Shown here piece by piece: positions 1-8,235 of a DNA stretch of 64,000 bases (position 1 is its first letter; each line of letters starts with the position of its first letter). Position numbers and translations under genes: made by a program. Under the pieces are notes generated by a model. It did not search any database. It saw only the letters and a list, made by a program, of their open reading frames with translations, and was not told the origin of the DNA. The stretch is from the NCBI GenBank assembly GCA_021774735.1, contig JAJFIS010000029.1, positions 62,001 through 126,000 on the forward strand, given 5' to 3'. Source of the DNA: Alphaproteobacteria bacterium (GTDB lineage: Bacteria; Pseudomonadota; Alphaproteobacteria; Sphingomonadales; Kordiimonadaceae).

Positions 1-274
1 CGGTCTTACATGGAACGGCGTGAAAGGCCATTGGTTTACCCTGCAAGCGCGCTATATATCGGGCCAATATGACGATGATACAAATGAGCGCTGGCTAAGC
101 TCTGCCCTGACTGTTGATGCCGGTTTATCTGTGCCTGTGAGCGATGCAATAAGTTTGCGCATGGACGCTGAGAATATTTTTGACGCTAAGGTTATCGCGG
201 CGCTGTCCTCATCAGGTCTTGAAACACTGGCCAAACGTCGGGCGTTCAGAGCGAGCATCAATCTGACATTTTAA
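1..274 (+). CDS. C-terminal end of a TonB-dependent receptor-like outer-membrane protein (5' truncated)
   Basis: The frame is open from the window edge (frame 2) to TAA at 272-274, so only about the last 90 residues are present. The text alternates polar and aromatic residues in beta-barrel style, contains the motif DAENIFDAKV, typical of the last strands of TonB-dependent receptors, and ends in Phe (ASINLTF), the usual C-terminal signature recognised by the BAM machinery. A TonB-dependent receptor takes up siderophores, cobalamin or oligomers across the outer membrane. The substrate cannot be told from this fragment. A GTG at 20 could be read as a start, but it lies inside the ongoing barrel sequence and I do not accept it. 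The family call is inference from the C-terminus only. Confidence 0.6.
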   Translation, partial: GLTWNGVKGHWFTLQARYISGQYDDDTNERWLSSALTVDAGLSVPVSDAISLRMDAENIFDAKVIAALSSSGLETLAKRRAFRASINLTF

Positions 275-351
275 GGTCTGATAGATATTCATAACAATGA
301 TTTTATTGGCAAATATTTCCATTTCTCACCGCTCTACTATAATCTAAAGTC

Positions 352-2286
352 ATGAAACATTTCATGCTGGTCATTGCCATATGGTTTTTTAGCACTTCGC
401 AAGCGTTGAGCGCAGTTGATGAAGGCCGTGCACCGACACTCACTGAACTGACAGCAGACACACCCGTTGCAGCGGCGACCTTGTCATCAGATGGCAAGTG
501 GCTTTCAAGTTTACTGGCGCGAGACGGCAAGCGCTATCTAGTCATCCAATCAATTTCAAGTGATGGTACGCTGGGTGTTCCCTTTGAGCCGGGTTTTGAG
601 CGCCATGACATTGCTTGGATGAGCTGGGTCGGCGGCGGGCAATTGATCTTATTGACCAAATCAGACGGGGCTTTCCAACTAAAACGCATATCCATGAAGG
701 ACCGCACACAAGACATGCTGCTGACCTCGCGGCAAATGTCTGTCGGTGGTATGGTCCCCATGTTAGTGGCTCCCTTGGCAGATGATCCAAAGCGGATTTT
801 GCTGGCAATCGACGGGGTGGTTTATAATTTCCCAACCGTTTATGAACTGCGGCTTGATAGCTTAGAGCTAACCGAGGTGGTGGCGGCGCAGGCCCCAATT
901 GTGCGCTGGTTTGCCGGGCCAGACGGCTATGTGGGGCTTGGTATTGGATATCGAGGACGTCGTAGGATTGTAATGGCGCGGGCAAAGGGTGAAAGCGCTG
1001 TTTGGTGGGAAATAAATACTGGTAGCCATTTGGAAGACCCTGCCTTTGAACCCATTAGCATTGACCGAGGCGGCCAGAGTGCGGTGATACTCTCTGGTGC
1101 ATTTGGTGATACCCACGCTTTGGCGCGGGTTTCGCTTATTCAACCCAACACTGATGGCACCCCCAAACAACAGCTAATCGCGCAGCATGACCGCTACGAT
1201 ATTATGCGCGGTTTGTTTCATCCTTCTACTGGGCAACTTACCGGTGCTTATTACCGAGATCACGGGGGTGTTGTTTTACCAGTTGATGATGGCTATCGGG
1301 CTGTCCGCAAAACTGTGCAGAGCTATCTAGGTCACGTTAATTTTGAGCTGCCAGCTGTAAGCTTGAACGGTGATCGTTGGTTGGTGCGGGTGGTGAGCGA
1401 GACCATCCCGCCCCATCACTATATTTATATACCAAGCAATGATAGTGACCCCGATGTTTTTAAACGGTTGACCCCAACTGGATTGGATAAGGCCGTCACC
1501 CTGCAGGCTAGCCGTAAGGTGCAAATTCCCATGAAGCACGGCCCGCCGATGGAAGGGCTTTTAACGCTAGCAAGGGACAATCCATCGGGCACTCGCAAAG
1601 CAGTTATGTTGCTCCATGGTGGCCCCGTGAGACGAGACTATGCCCGCTGGCAACCTTTAGTACAGTTGCTTGCTAGCCGGGGCTATGCAGTTTTGCAGCC
1701 TAACTTTCGTGGGTCATCAGGATATGGGGACAAATGGCGTAAGGCGGGTTACGGCGAGTGGGGCGGCATTATGCAAGATGATGTGGCGCGGGCTGCAAAA
1801 TGGATGATGCGCCGTGGGCTGGTGGATAAAAAACATTTATGTGCGGCTGGTGGCTCATACGGCGGTTATGCGGCCTTGATGGCAGTAGTAAAAAATCCAA
1901 AGCTGTTTCGCTGTGCCGCGTCCATGAATGGGGTCACCAGCATTATTGCCCAAGTGGAACATTTTAACCTTGGTCGCTTTTCAGCGCTGACGGTGCCGCG
2001 CATTCAGGCAGATCATAGCCGCCGGTCTTTAGCGAAGGCCTCGCCCCTTTATTATGCCAAGAAAATCAAGCGACCCGTATTATTGGTCGCCGGAACCGAT
2101 GATACAACGGTGCCCGTGGGCCAAAGCCAAGCCATGGCGGAAGAGTTAAGCTCGGCTGGGGGTAAGCATAAATTTGTCTGGATTGAAGGTGCGGGGCATT
2201 CGCTGGAAGGGGCTAATGAGAAAGCTATTTATTATCAGGCACTTTTGGAATTTTTAAGCATTCACCTGTCAGATTCGGCCCCATGA
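352..2286 (+). CDS. Exported S9-family (prolyl oligopeptidase-type) serine peptidase
   Basis: The 644-residue protein starts with a Sec signal peptide (hydrophobic core around residues 4-16, cleavage probably after SQALSA). A beta-propeller-like region of about 370 residues follows, then an alpha/beta-hydrolase domain. The catalytic residues are visible: nucleophile Ser502 in GGSYGGYAA, an Asp pair 583-584 in GTDDTTVPVG, and His616 in GAGHSLEG. The oxyanion region HGGPVRRDY lies before the nucleophile. This order and length fit acylaminoacyl-peptidase/dipeptidyl-peptidase-like S9 enzymes, which release short peptides in the periplasm. The next gene encodes a POT-family peptide transporter, so the two may form a peptide-scavenging pair, although an intergenic hairpin and a 200-bp gap argue against one simple operon. 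Confidence 0.9.
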   Translation: MKHFMLVIAIWFFSTSQALSAVDEGRAPTLTELTADTPVAAATLSSDGKWLSSLLARDGKRYLVIQSISSDGTLGVPFEPGFERHDIAWMSWVGGGQLILLTKSDGAFQLKRISMKDRTQDMLLTSRQMSVGGMVPMLVAPLADDPKRILLAIDGVVYNFPTVYELRLDSLELTEVVAAQAPIVRWFAGPDGYVGLGIGYRGRRRIVMARAKGESAVWWEINTGSHLEDPAFEPISIDRGGQSAVILSGAFGDTHALARVSLIQPNTDGTPKQQLIAQHDRYDIMRGLFHPSTGQLTGAYYRDHGGVVLPVDDGYRAVRKTVQSYLGHVNFELPAVSLNGDRWLVRVVSETIPPHHYIYIPSNDSDPDVFKRLTPTGLDKAVTLQASRKVQIPMKHGPPMEGLLTLARDNPSGTRKAVMLLHGGPVRRDYARWQPLVQLLASRGYAVLQPNFRGSSGYGDKWRKAGYGEWGGIMQDDVARAAKWMMRRGLVDKKHLCAAGGSYGGYAALMAVVKNPKLFRCAASMNGVTSIIAQVEHFNLGRFSALTVPRIQADHSRRSLAKASPLYYAKKIKRPVLLVAGTDDTTVPVGQSQAMAEELSSAGGKHKFVWIEGAGHSLEGANEKAIYYQALLEFLSIHLSDSAP

Positions 2287-2301
2287 AGCCTTTTATGGGG
2301 C
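2278..2301 (+). terminator. Hairpin at the end of the S9 peptidase gene
   Basis: GCCCCAT (2278-2284) pairs perfectly with ATGGGGC (2295-2301). The stem overlaps the TGA stop codon. No T-tract follows, so it may protect the mRNA end rather than terminate. Confidence 0.35.
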
Positions 2302-2488
2302 ATGACTATACTTAAGTCATAGAAGTTTGCCGCATCAACACTCTGAAAATAAACAATTTTTCGCTTTTTACTTCTGTATCGTATCATTATGTGGTTTGAA
2401 TGTCGCTCGCTTGCATAAAAATGTAAGCATCAGGAAGATAAGCACCATTAGGGTGCAGATAACACAAAATAGATCTTTAGGGGGATCA

Positions 2489-4036
2489 ATGACAGATACA
2501 GTGCAAGAGCCTAACGCGGGCTCACAAAATAGAGAATTCATGGGTCATCCTATTGGCCTCGCCGTTTGTTTTATGACTGAGATGTGGGAACGCTTTTCTT
2601 ATTATGGAATGCGAACCATTCTGGTTCTATATTTAACAAAGTATCATTTGTTTTCAGCTGGTAAAGCCAGCATGATATATGGCGCTTATGCTGGTCTCGT
2701 TTACATGATGCCAATCATTGGTGGTTACATGGCAGATCGATATTTAGGGGGGCGGAAAGCTGTTACTTACGGCGCTATATTATTGGTGGCGGGTCACAGT
2801 CTTATGGCCTTTCATGGGCCACAGGCATTTATGGACGGCGACACAGTTGTTAGAAATGAAACATATTTAGATATTTTCTTCCTTGCGATGGCACTAATCA
2901 TTGCGGGTGTTGGCTTCCTGAAGGCTAATATTTCAACAATTGTTGGCGCGCTATACGGAAAAGATGATCCACGGCGTGATGGTGGGTTCACCATTTTTTA
3001 CATGGGAATTAATTTAGGGTCAGTTCTATCTACCGTCCTCGTAGGATATGTTGGTGAAGTTTATGGCTGGAATTACGGCTTTGGCCTTGCGGGTATTGGC
3101 ATGTTGTTTGGACTTTTAGTGTTCCTAGCAGGAAGGAAAATGCTGGGGGACCGTGCGGAACCTACCAACCCAAAAGTATTAAAAGAGAAAGCTTTTGGCC
3201 CAATTAATAAAGAACACGCAATTTATTTGCTTGGCTTTGCAATGGTTGGGGTCAGTTGGGTTATGCTTCAATATGATGACTTGGTATTAGGAGTACTGGG
3301 CATTGCAGGTATTCTTATGATAGGTACAATTTTGACATATGGCTTTGTTAAGTGTGATGTTGAAGCGCGGGGCCGTCTTATGGTGGCCTGTTTCCTTATT
3401 GCAGTACAGGCCGTTTTCTGGGCATTATTTGAACAGCAAGCAGCTAGTTTAACATTACTGGCTGATCAACAATTTGATCTCAATGTGCTGGGAATGAGCG
3501 TGAAAGCTTCACAGGTTCAGTCGATGAACCCTGCATTCATTATCATTTTTGCCCCTGTGTTTGCTTGGATGTGGGTCGCTATGTCTAGGAAAGGTTGGGA
3601 ACCTTCAACGCCAGCAAAATTTGGCATTGCCATGCTACTGATTGGTATCGGTTATGTAGTATTTGCATGGGGTATCGGCCTTACAGATAGTATGACCAAA
3701 AGCTTCATGTGGTTGGTATTTATATATTTAGCGCTGACACTAGCCGAGTTATGCTTGAGCCCAGTAGGCCTGTCAATGGTGACAAAACTTAGCCCCGCGA
3801 AAATTGTAGGTATGGTCATGGGAACGTGGTTCTTATTTTCAGCCCTTGGTAATAATGTTGCGGGTTGGATAAGTAGTTTAACCGGAAGTGGTGCACATGG
3901 TGCGGCCGCTGGTGCGCTAGATGTTGGAGCAGTGATATCTGTCTATACAAATATTGGTCTGATTAGTATTGGCGTTAGTGTTCTGATATTTGCCCTGACC
4001 CCGGTTATGCGCAAATATATGCACGGCATTCACTAA
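2489..4036 (+). CDS. POT/PTR family proton-dependent oligopeptide transporter
   Basis: The 515-residue polytopic inner-membrane protein belongs to the proton-coupled di/tripeptide importers of the major facilitator superfamily. It shows the ExxERF proton-coupling motif (EMWERFSYYG) in the first helix, an MFS motif-A loop (ADRYLGGRKAV) and the POT signature FYMGINLGS. About 12-14 hydrophobic segments are visible. I start at ATG 2489 because a GGGGG Shine-Dalgarno (about 2479-2484) precedes it. An in-frame start at 2327 would add 54 residues unlike the family. The upstream S9 peptidase suggests uptake of peptides it releases. Exact substrate preference cannot be read from the sequence. Confidence 0.93.
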   Translation: MTDTVQEPNAGSQNREFMGHPIGLAVCFMTEMWERFSYYGMRTILVLYLTKYHLFSAGKASMIYGAYAGLVYMMPIIGGYMADRYLGGRKAVTYGAILLVAGHSLMAFHGPQAFMDGDTVVRNETYLDIFFLAMALIIAGVGFLKANISTIVGALYGKDDPRRDGGFTIFYMGINLGSVLSTVLVGYVGEVYGWNYGFGLAGIGMLFGLLVFLAGRKMLGDRAEPTNPKVLKEKAFGPINKEHAIYLLGFAMVGVSWVMLQYDDLVLGVLGIAGILMIGTILTYGFVKCDVEARGRLMVACFLIAVQAVFWALFEQQAASLTLLADQQFDLNVLGMSVKASQVQSMNPAFIIIFAPVFAWMWVAMSRKGWEPSTPAKFGIAMLLIGIGYVVFAWGIGLTDSMTKSFMWLVFIYLALTLAELCLSPVGLSMVTKLSPAKIVGMVMGTWFLFSALGNNVAGWISSLTGSGAHGAAAGALDVGAVISVYTNIGLISIGVSVLIFALTPVMRKYMHGIH

Positions 4037-4065
4037 GCCGAGGCATGACGAATAAAGTTTAAAAG

Positions 4066-4095
4066 CGGTGGGCCCTTCAAGGCTCGCCGTTTTGC
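4066..4095 (+). terminator. Rho-independent terminator of the POT transporter gene
   Basis: A GC-rich stem with two G-U pairs (4066-4074 with 4081-4089, loop about 6 nt) is followed directly by a T-rich run ending near 4097. It sits 30 bp after the transporter stop codon. Confidence 0.65.
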
Positions 4096-4107
4096 TTTGG
4101 GTTATTG

Positions 4108-4169
4108 CCTTAAAGGTTACTGCGGGCGGTGTTGTACTATGCCCTTTCGCGGCGTTGATAGTGCTTTGG
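4108..4169 (-). repeat. Left copy of a 62-bp direct repeat bracketing hipBA (decayed gene 3' end)
   Basis: This stretch matches 5824-5885 at 55 of 62 positions in the same orientation. Read on the minus strand it encodes the last 20 codons of the TPR gene at 5826-6593, including the same TAA. One Trp codon has become TAG, so it cannot be functional coding sequence. It ends 15 bp from the hipA stop codon. It is best seen as a duplicated gene end left by insertion of the hipBA unit, or as an old gene end displaced by it. Confidence 0.85.
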
Positions 4170-4184
4170 CGCGCGCCTGTAACG

Positions 4185-5411
4185 TTAGATTATACGCGCC
4201 TTTAAGCGCCCTACACGTTCACGGATAAAATCAATGAGTTTTGAAGATGCAGGCATTTCAGTTTCTATCGCCTCGAGAGAGCCTAGAATTCTGTCTGCTG
4301 TCACAGCCACTTGCTTAAGTACCATCGGCTTGGAGAGCCCAGTCTCCTCCGCAAGCTTTTCAAAATGGCGTGCATAGACCTCATCAGGTTTATACTTGCC
4401 GCCAATCTTCATCGCCATCTTGGTCGCAAGTTCTGGGTAATAGACTGTGCATAATAGGTCATAAAATGGTGCTAGCCGTATTTGTCCCGCGCTATAGAGC
4501 AGCGAAAAATTCTTGCCATGTGCATCATTGTTACCAACAAGATAATTGAAAATCACCGCGTCCAGCAAATGCTGCAAATCAATAACAGGCACAGCGGACA
4601 CGGAACGTAACAAACCAAAAGCCTGCTTCAGCGATACACCGCCCTCATTTTGATATTTCATCTCTGACACAATGCCTAGCGCCTGACAAAAATCCTCTTG
4701 GTGCAGGCGCTGAATAACGTCTCCACCGATTAAGCGATCATAGCGCTCAACAGATAATACCTGCATATCTTCAATATCGAGTATCTCAACATCTGCAACG
4801 GGTAGACCAATTGCTTTGGCCAGCTTCATGCAAACAGCTTCATTGAGAACCGTATCTTCAAAACGCTCAATAGCAGGCTTTAAAATATGCGTACTTGGCG
4901 CACCATCCATCGGTATAGAAAAACCATCCTTTGAGCGGTGAACCGTGATTTTATCTTGCGCCCCAGCCAGCGAAAGGCGAATACCTTTTTCGCCTGCCAG
5001 CATTGGGCGTTTCGGTAAATCTCTTAAAACTTCTGCCAAGCCTTCTTCTGATAGAGCTCTATAGTTTGGCGCATCTGTGGCTAATGAGTGCCCCTCTGGT
5101 AGGAAAGTCACAGCACCAGCACATTCGCCGCCAATTTCTGCCAGCATGGCAAAGTCGTTCTTTTTGCTGATACCCAGATTTTTAGCAATGCGCTCGCGCT
5201 TAGCTTCTTCGGGTAAGATACCTCCAAAAAACCCATGGCAATCAGGGTTTAAAAATGGCTCTGCTTGCAAGGGTAAAGAGTGCGACAAGGGAACTGCCTG
5301 TGAATTTTGTAACCATTCAGCCCTGTAGGAAAACCCCAGCTCACCGCTATCATTCTGCGTCAACTGACCAACGAAATGCTCAAGCAAATATACATCAAGT
5401 ATTCGTGTCAT
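4185..5411 (-). CDS. hipA: HipA-family serine/threonine kinase toxin
   Basis: The 408-residue protein is full length for HipA. The N-terminal subdomain is followed by the glycine-rich ATP loop SLAGAQDK (147-154), whose Ser147 aligns with the autophosphorylated Ser150 of E. coli HipA. The catalytic loop is NNDAHGKNFS (294-303), with catalytic Asp296 and Lys300, and the metal-binding Asp318 lies in FYDLL. HipA kinases phosphorylate aminoacyl-tRNA synthetases (GltX in E. coli) and cause growth arrest. All key residues are present, so the kinase should be active. Its ATG immediately follows the hipB TAA (TAAATG), which gives tight translational coupling. The module lies inside a 62-bp direct repeat, suggesting horizontal acquisition. 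The target synthetase is unknown. Confidence 0.93.
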   Translation of the reverse strand: MTRILDVYLLEHFVGQLTQNDSGELGFSYRAEWLQNSQAVPLSHSLPLQAEPFLNPDCHGFFGGILPEEAKRERIAKNLGISKKNDFAMLAEIGGECAGAVTFLPEGHSLATDAPNYRALSEEGLAEVLRDLPKRPMLAGEKGIRLSLAGAQDKITVHRSKDGFSIPMDGAPSTHILKPAIERFEDTVLNEAVCMKLAKAIGLPVADVEILDIEDMQVLSVERYDRLIGGDVIQRLHQEDFCQALGIVSEMKYQNEGGVSLKQAFGLLRSVSAVPVIDLQHLLDAVIFNYLVGNNDAHGKNFSLLYSAGQIRLAPFYDLLCTVYYPELATKMAMKIGGKYKPDEVYARHFEKLAEETGLSKPMVLKQVAVTADRILGSLEAIETEMPASSKLIDFIRERVGRLKARII

Positions 5412-5636
5412 TTATTGCTCCCCACTCAAAGAAGGGGGTGTGAGCTGCACCTTAATGCCAAGCGTCTGCAACACCGTCAGCACTTTGGCGAGCTGGCAGG
5501 TCGGCTTGCCCTTTTCAAGGTCAATAATAAACCGTAGCCCCGTCCCAGAGGTCAGCGCCAAATTTTTCTGCGTAATGCCCATCGCTTTGCGTGTTTTGCG
5601 AATGACTGCGCCTATAGCCTGTGGTGTTTGCATCAT
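5412..5636 (-). CDS. hipB: HipB-type XRE-family antitoxin and autorepressor
   Basis: The 74-residue protein carries a Cro/C1-type helix-turn-helix over about residues 7-62 (motifs IRKTRKAMGITQKNLA and LEKGKPTCQLAKVLTVL). It has a short C-terminal tail, as in HipB. HipB neutralises HipA and represses the operon by binding palindromic operators. The start is one of two adjacent ATG codons (5636 or 5633), preceded at short range by AGG. Three operator-like repeats lie upstream, the nearest about 15 bp from the start codon. The gene order antitoxin-toxin is standard. Confidence 0.92.
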   Translation of the reverse strand: MMQTPQAIGAVIRKTRKAMGITQKNLALTSGTGLRFIIDLEKGKPTCQLAKVLTVLQTLGIKVQLTPPSLSGEQ

Positions 5637-5651
5637 AATAAGCCTAAATTA

Positions 5652-5765
5652 ATTCCCGTTCGGTAACATTAGCACGATTCCAACCAAGAATGCAACAAAC
5701 ATTCCCGTTCGGTAACTTCAAGGTATATGGCAGCATATAGTATTAAAATATTCCCGCTCGGGAAT
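5652..5765 (-). promoter_or_regulatory. hipBA operator-promoter region with three repeats at 49-bp period
   Basis: Three copies of a 16-bp element lie at 5652-5667, 5701-5716 and 5750-5765. The third is a perfect palindrome (ATTCCCGCTCGGGAAT). The first two are identical to each other (ATTCCCGTTCGGTAAC) and keep one perfect half-site. Starts are spaced exactly 49 bp apart. On the minus strand a candidate -35 TTGCAT (5690-5695) and -10 TAATGT (5666-5671), 18 bp apart, lie between operators 1 and 2, with operator 1 overlapping the -10 box. Dimeric HipB bound at these sites would block transcription. That HipB is the ligand is inference. Confidence 0.75.
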
Positions 5766-5823
5766 GAATAGACAAACTTACCAGCAGTCTTATGGGACTT
5801 TTAGATGTAAGATGATGAAAAGG

Positions 5824-5885
5824 CCTTAAAGGTTATTGCGGGCGGTGTTGTACCACGCTTTTTCTCGGCGTTGATAATGCTTTGG
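5824..5885 (-). repeat. Right copy of the 62-bp direct repeat (functional 3' end of the TPR gene)
   Basis: This is the intact copy of the repeat also seen at 4108-4169 (55/62 identical, same orientation, 1,716 bp apart). It overlaps the last 20 codons of the TPR gene. The repeat pair encloses hipBA and its operators and nothing else. No integrase or transposase gene is present. Confidence 0.85.
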
Positions 5886-6593
5886 GGAGCGGTTATAGCG
5901 CGCAATGGTTTCCGCAAACATTTCTGCTGCGGCTTCCTCGTCCCCCATATCGCGCAACAATAAGCCATAGCGCACCCGGGCTTCCTCGCCGAGGGCATAG
6001 ACCACTAAGGCTTCAAAGGAACTTGCTGCTTCGTCCATTCGGCCCAATGCCTGAAGCGCCATAGCATGGAGCAAATGGCCCTCTTGACTGTCAAAATTGG
6101 GGTTGTGGGTCTTGCAGCGGTCCAGCGTATCTAAGCAGGTTTGGTGATTGCCAAGGGCATATTGCACCGTGGCCAACTTCACTAGCGATTCTGGGTGATG
6201 GGCAAAGGGGCCAACCAGTGCTACTTCATAAAACTCTAATGCTTCATCGTAATGCTCTGTTGCCGCTGCGGCTGCTGCCATCCGCAGATAGTTATCGGTG
6301 GAGGATGTTTCGTTAAGGGCGTCTTTTGCCGCGCGGTATTCCCGGCTTGGATCAAGGATTTTCACCGCGCTTTTTTTAAGCTTTCCCGCTTGCGGGCTTT
6401 TGCTGGCACCGGGTAATATCTCAACAATAAAATAAGCAATAGCGCCGATCAAAGGTGCCATAATGATAAACATTATCCAATAGGTGTTGCGGCCTGTGCG
6501 CATCACATGCACGACACACATGATTTGAACGGCGATGGTTGCTATCATTATTATTGGCACCGGTAACCCTTTATCAATTTTGAATATGTCCAT
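5826..6593 (-). CDS. Membrane-anchored tetratricopeptide-repeat protein with PLDN-like N-terminus
   Basis: The protein (255 residues from ATG 6593) begins with two hydrophobic segments. The second, around WIMFIIMAPLIGAIAYFIVE, resembles the short phospholipase-D-nuclease N-terminal membrane domain. The remainder is helical with TPR-like repeats (for example YLRMAAAAAATEHYDEALEF and HPESLVKLATVQYALGNH). Such proteins usually scaffold other proteins at the inner membrane. The role is unknown. An in-frame TTG at 6629 would add 12 residues. I prefer ATG 6593 although its ribosome-binding site is weak. The 3' end is duplicated beyond the hipBA unit. Confidence 0.75.
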   Translation of the reverse strand: MDIFKIDKGLPVPIIMIATIAVQIMCVVHVMRTGRNTYWIMFIIMAPLIGAIAYFIVEILPGASKSPQAGKLKKSAVKILDPSREYRAAKDALNETSSTDNYLRMAAAAAATEHYDEALEFYEVALVGPFAHHPESLVKLATVQYALGNHQTCLDTLDRCKTHNPNFDSQEGHLLHAMALQALGRMDEAASSFEALVVYALGEEARVRYGLLLRDMGDEEAAAEMFAETIARYNRSPKHYQRREKAWYNTARNNL

Positions 6594-6777
6594 TATAGCC
6601 AGAGATATAGATATGTATAGCTCCGGCAATTTTCACAGGATCAGTACGGCTTTGCGGTGAATGGTGGTAACATTGCGGTGAACTCACATGACAGCCTAGG
6701 ATATGGCTGATAAGCTGCTATCACTTAAGTTTGGGGCGGGGTAAAAATAATTTATAAATCCAATGGGAGGCAATCAC

Positions 6778-8235
6778 ATGATGGTTGATATGAAGAAGGT
6801 GCGCGAAAGTAGCCGAGTGGTCGGCCCTGTGCTGATCGCAGCACTAGCCGTGGGGCTAAGCGCTAGTACACAAGCAGGCGCAGCACCACTGAAAGACAAG
6901 AAGCAAAGCCCACTAGTGACTGTGGACAAAAATCCATATCCATCAAGCTATACAGCGCTGCCAAGTGTGCCAACGCTGATTACCAATGTAACCATATTGG
7001 ACGGCAATGGTGGCCGCATTGATGGTGGCTCGGTGTTGATGTCTGGCGGCAAGATTAAAGCCATTGGTAAGTCTGTACGAGCGCCAAAGGGTGCGCGGGT
7101 TATTGACGGCACCGGCAAATGGGTTACCCCCGGCGTGATCGATGTTCACAGCCATTTGGGTGTATATCCCTCACCCGGTACGGGTTCCCATTCTGACGGC
7201 AACGAAGCTACGCAGCCAACAACGGCTGAAGTATGGGCCGAGCATAGCATCTGGCCACAAGACGCGGGCTTTAGGCGCGCAGCCGCTGGCGGCGTTACCG
7301 CCATGCAAATCCTCCCCGGTTCTGCCAACCTTATTGGTGGACGCGGTGTTACGGTTAAAAATGTTCCGGGCCGCGTATACCAGGATATGAAATTCCCGGG
7401 TGCTCCTTACGGTTTGAAAATGGCCTGCGGTGAAAACCCAAAGCGCGTTTATGGCCGTGGCCGGAAAATCAGCCCACAAACCCGCATGGGTAATGTGGCG
7501 GGTTACCGGCAAGCTTGGGCAAACGCGCAAGACTATCAGCGCCAATGGGATAAATATGCGCGCGACCATAAAGCTGGTGAAGATGTAATGCCGCCAAAGC
7601 GAGACCTAGAGCTAGAAACCCTCGCAGGTGTTTTAGCCGGTGAAATTAAGGTGCATATGCATTGTTACCGCGCCGATGATATGGGCACAATGCTGGATGT
7701 GATGAAGGAATTCAACTATCAGATCGCATCGTTCCAGCATGCTGTTGAGGCTTATAAAATTGCTGACAAGCTGGCCGAAAACGGTGTCTGCGCTGCTATG
7801 TGGGCCGACTGGTGGGGCTTCAAGATGGAAGCTTATGACGGCATCCGCGAAAATGTGCCTTTTGTTGCCAAACCAAAAGGCAGCTGTGCCATTGTGCACT
7901 CAGACAGCGCCGTTGGCATTCAACGCTTGAACCAAGAAGCGGCAAAAGCATTGTCTGATGGTAATAAAGCGGGCCTTAGCTTTACCAAGGCTGATGCTTG
8001 GACGTGGCTGAGCCGCAACCCTGCAAAATCGCTGGGTATTTTGGACCAAACCGGTACTTTGGAAAAAGGCAAGAATGCTGATGTTGTTCTGTGGTCGGGT
8101 GACCCGTTCAGTGTTTATACGCTGGCGGAAGTAACCTTCGTTGACGGTGCCATTATTTTTGACCGCAGTGATCCCGCTTACCAAGGTGTAAGCGATTTTG
8201 AGCTTGGCCATCCCGGTGAAGGAGATGCAAAATGA
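6778..8235 (+). CDS. Exported metal-dependent amidohydrolase (catalytically complete member of a pair)
   Basis: The 485-residue protein has an N-terminal export signal with hydrophobic core VVGPVLIAALAVGLSAS, ending in AGAA. The amidohydrolase (imidazolonepropionase-like) fold is marked by VTPGVIDVHSHLG with His124 and His126, then His293/His295 (VHMHCY), His321 (FQHAVEA) and His374/Asp376 (IVHSDSA), which together fit a binuclear or mononuclear metal site. The C-terminal strand carries the usual KGKNADVVLWSGDPF. GGGAGG-type ribosome binding (GGGAGG, 6765-6770) selects ATG 6778 over ATG 6763. The substrate is unknown; relatives hydrolyse cyclic amides or N-acyl and dipeptide bonds. The stop codon overlaps the next start by 4 nt. 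Confidence 0.88.
   Translation: MMVDMKKVRESSRVVGPVLIAALAVGLSASTQAGAAPLKDKKQSPLVTVDKNPYPSSYTALPSVPTLITNVTILDGNGGRIDGGSVLMSGGKIKAIGKSVRAPKGARVIDGTGKWVTPGVIDVHSHLGVYPSPGTGSHSDGNEATQPTTAEVWAEHSIWPQDAGFRRAAAGGVTAMQILPGSANLIGGRGVTVKNVPGRVYQDMKFPGAPYGLKMACGENPKRVYGRGRKISPQTRMGNVAGYRQAWANAQDYQRQWDKYARDHKAGEDVMPPKRDLELETLAGVLAGEIKVHMHCYRADDMGTMLDVMKEFNYQIASFQHAVEAYKIADKLAENGVCAAMWADWWGFKMEAYDGIRENVPFVAKPKGSCAIVHSDSAVGIQRLNQEAAKALSDGNKAGLSFTKADAWTWLSRNPAKSLGILDQTGTLEKGKNADVVLWSGDPFSVYTLAEVTFVDGAIIFDRSDPAYQGVSDFELGHPGEGDAK

Noticed and set aside
4185..5636. hipBA as part of a prophage or transposon
   Set aside because: No integrase, transposase or terminal inverted repeats are visible; only the 62-bp direct repeat brackets it.
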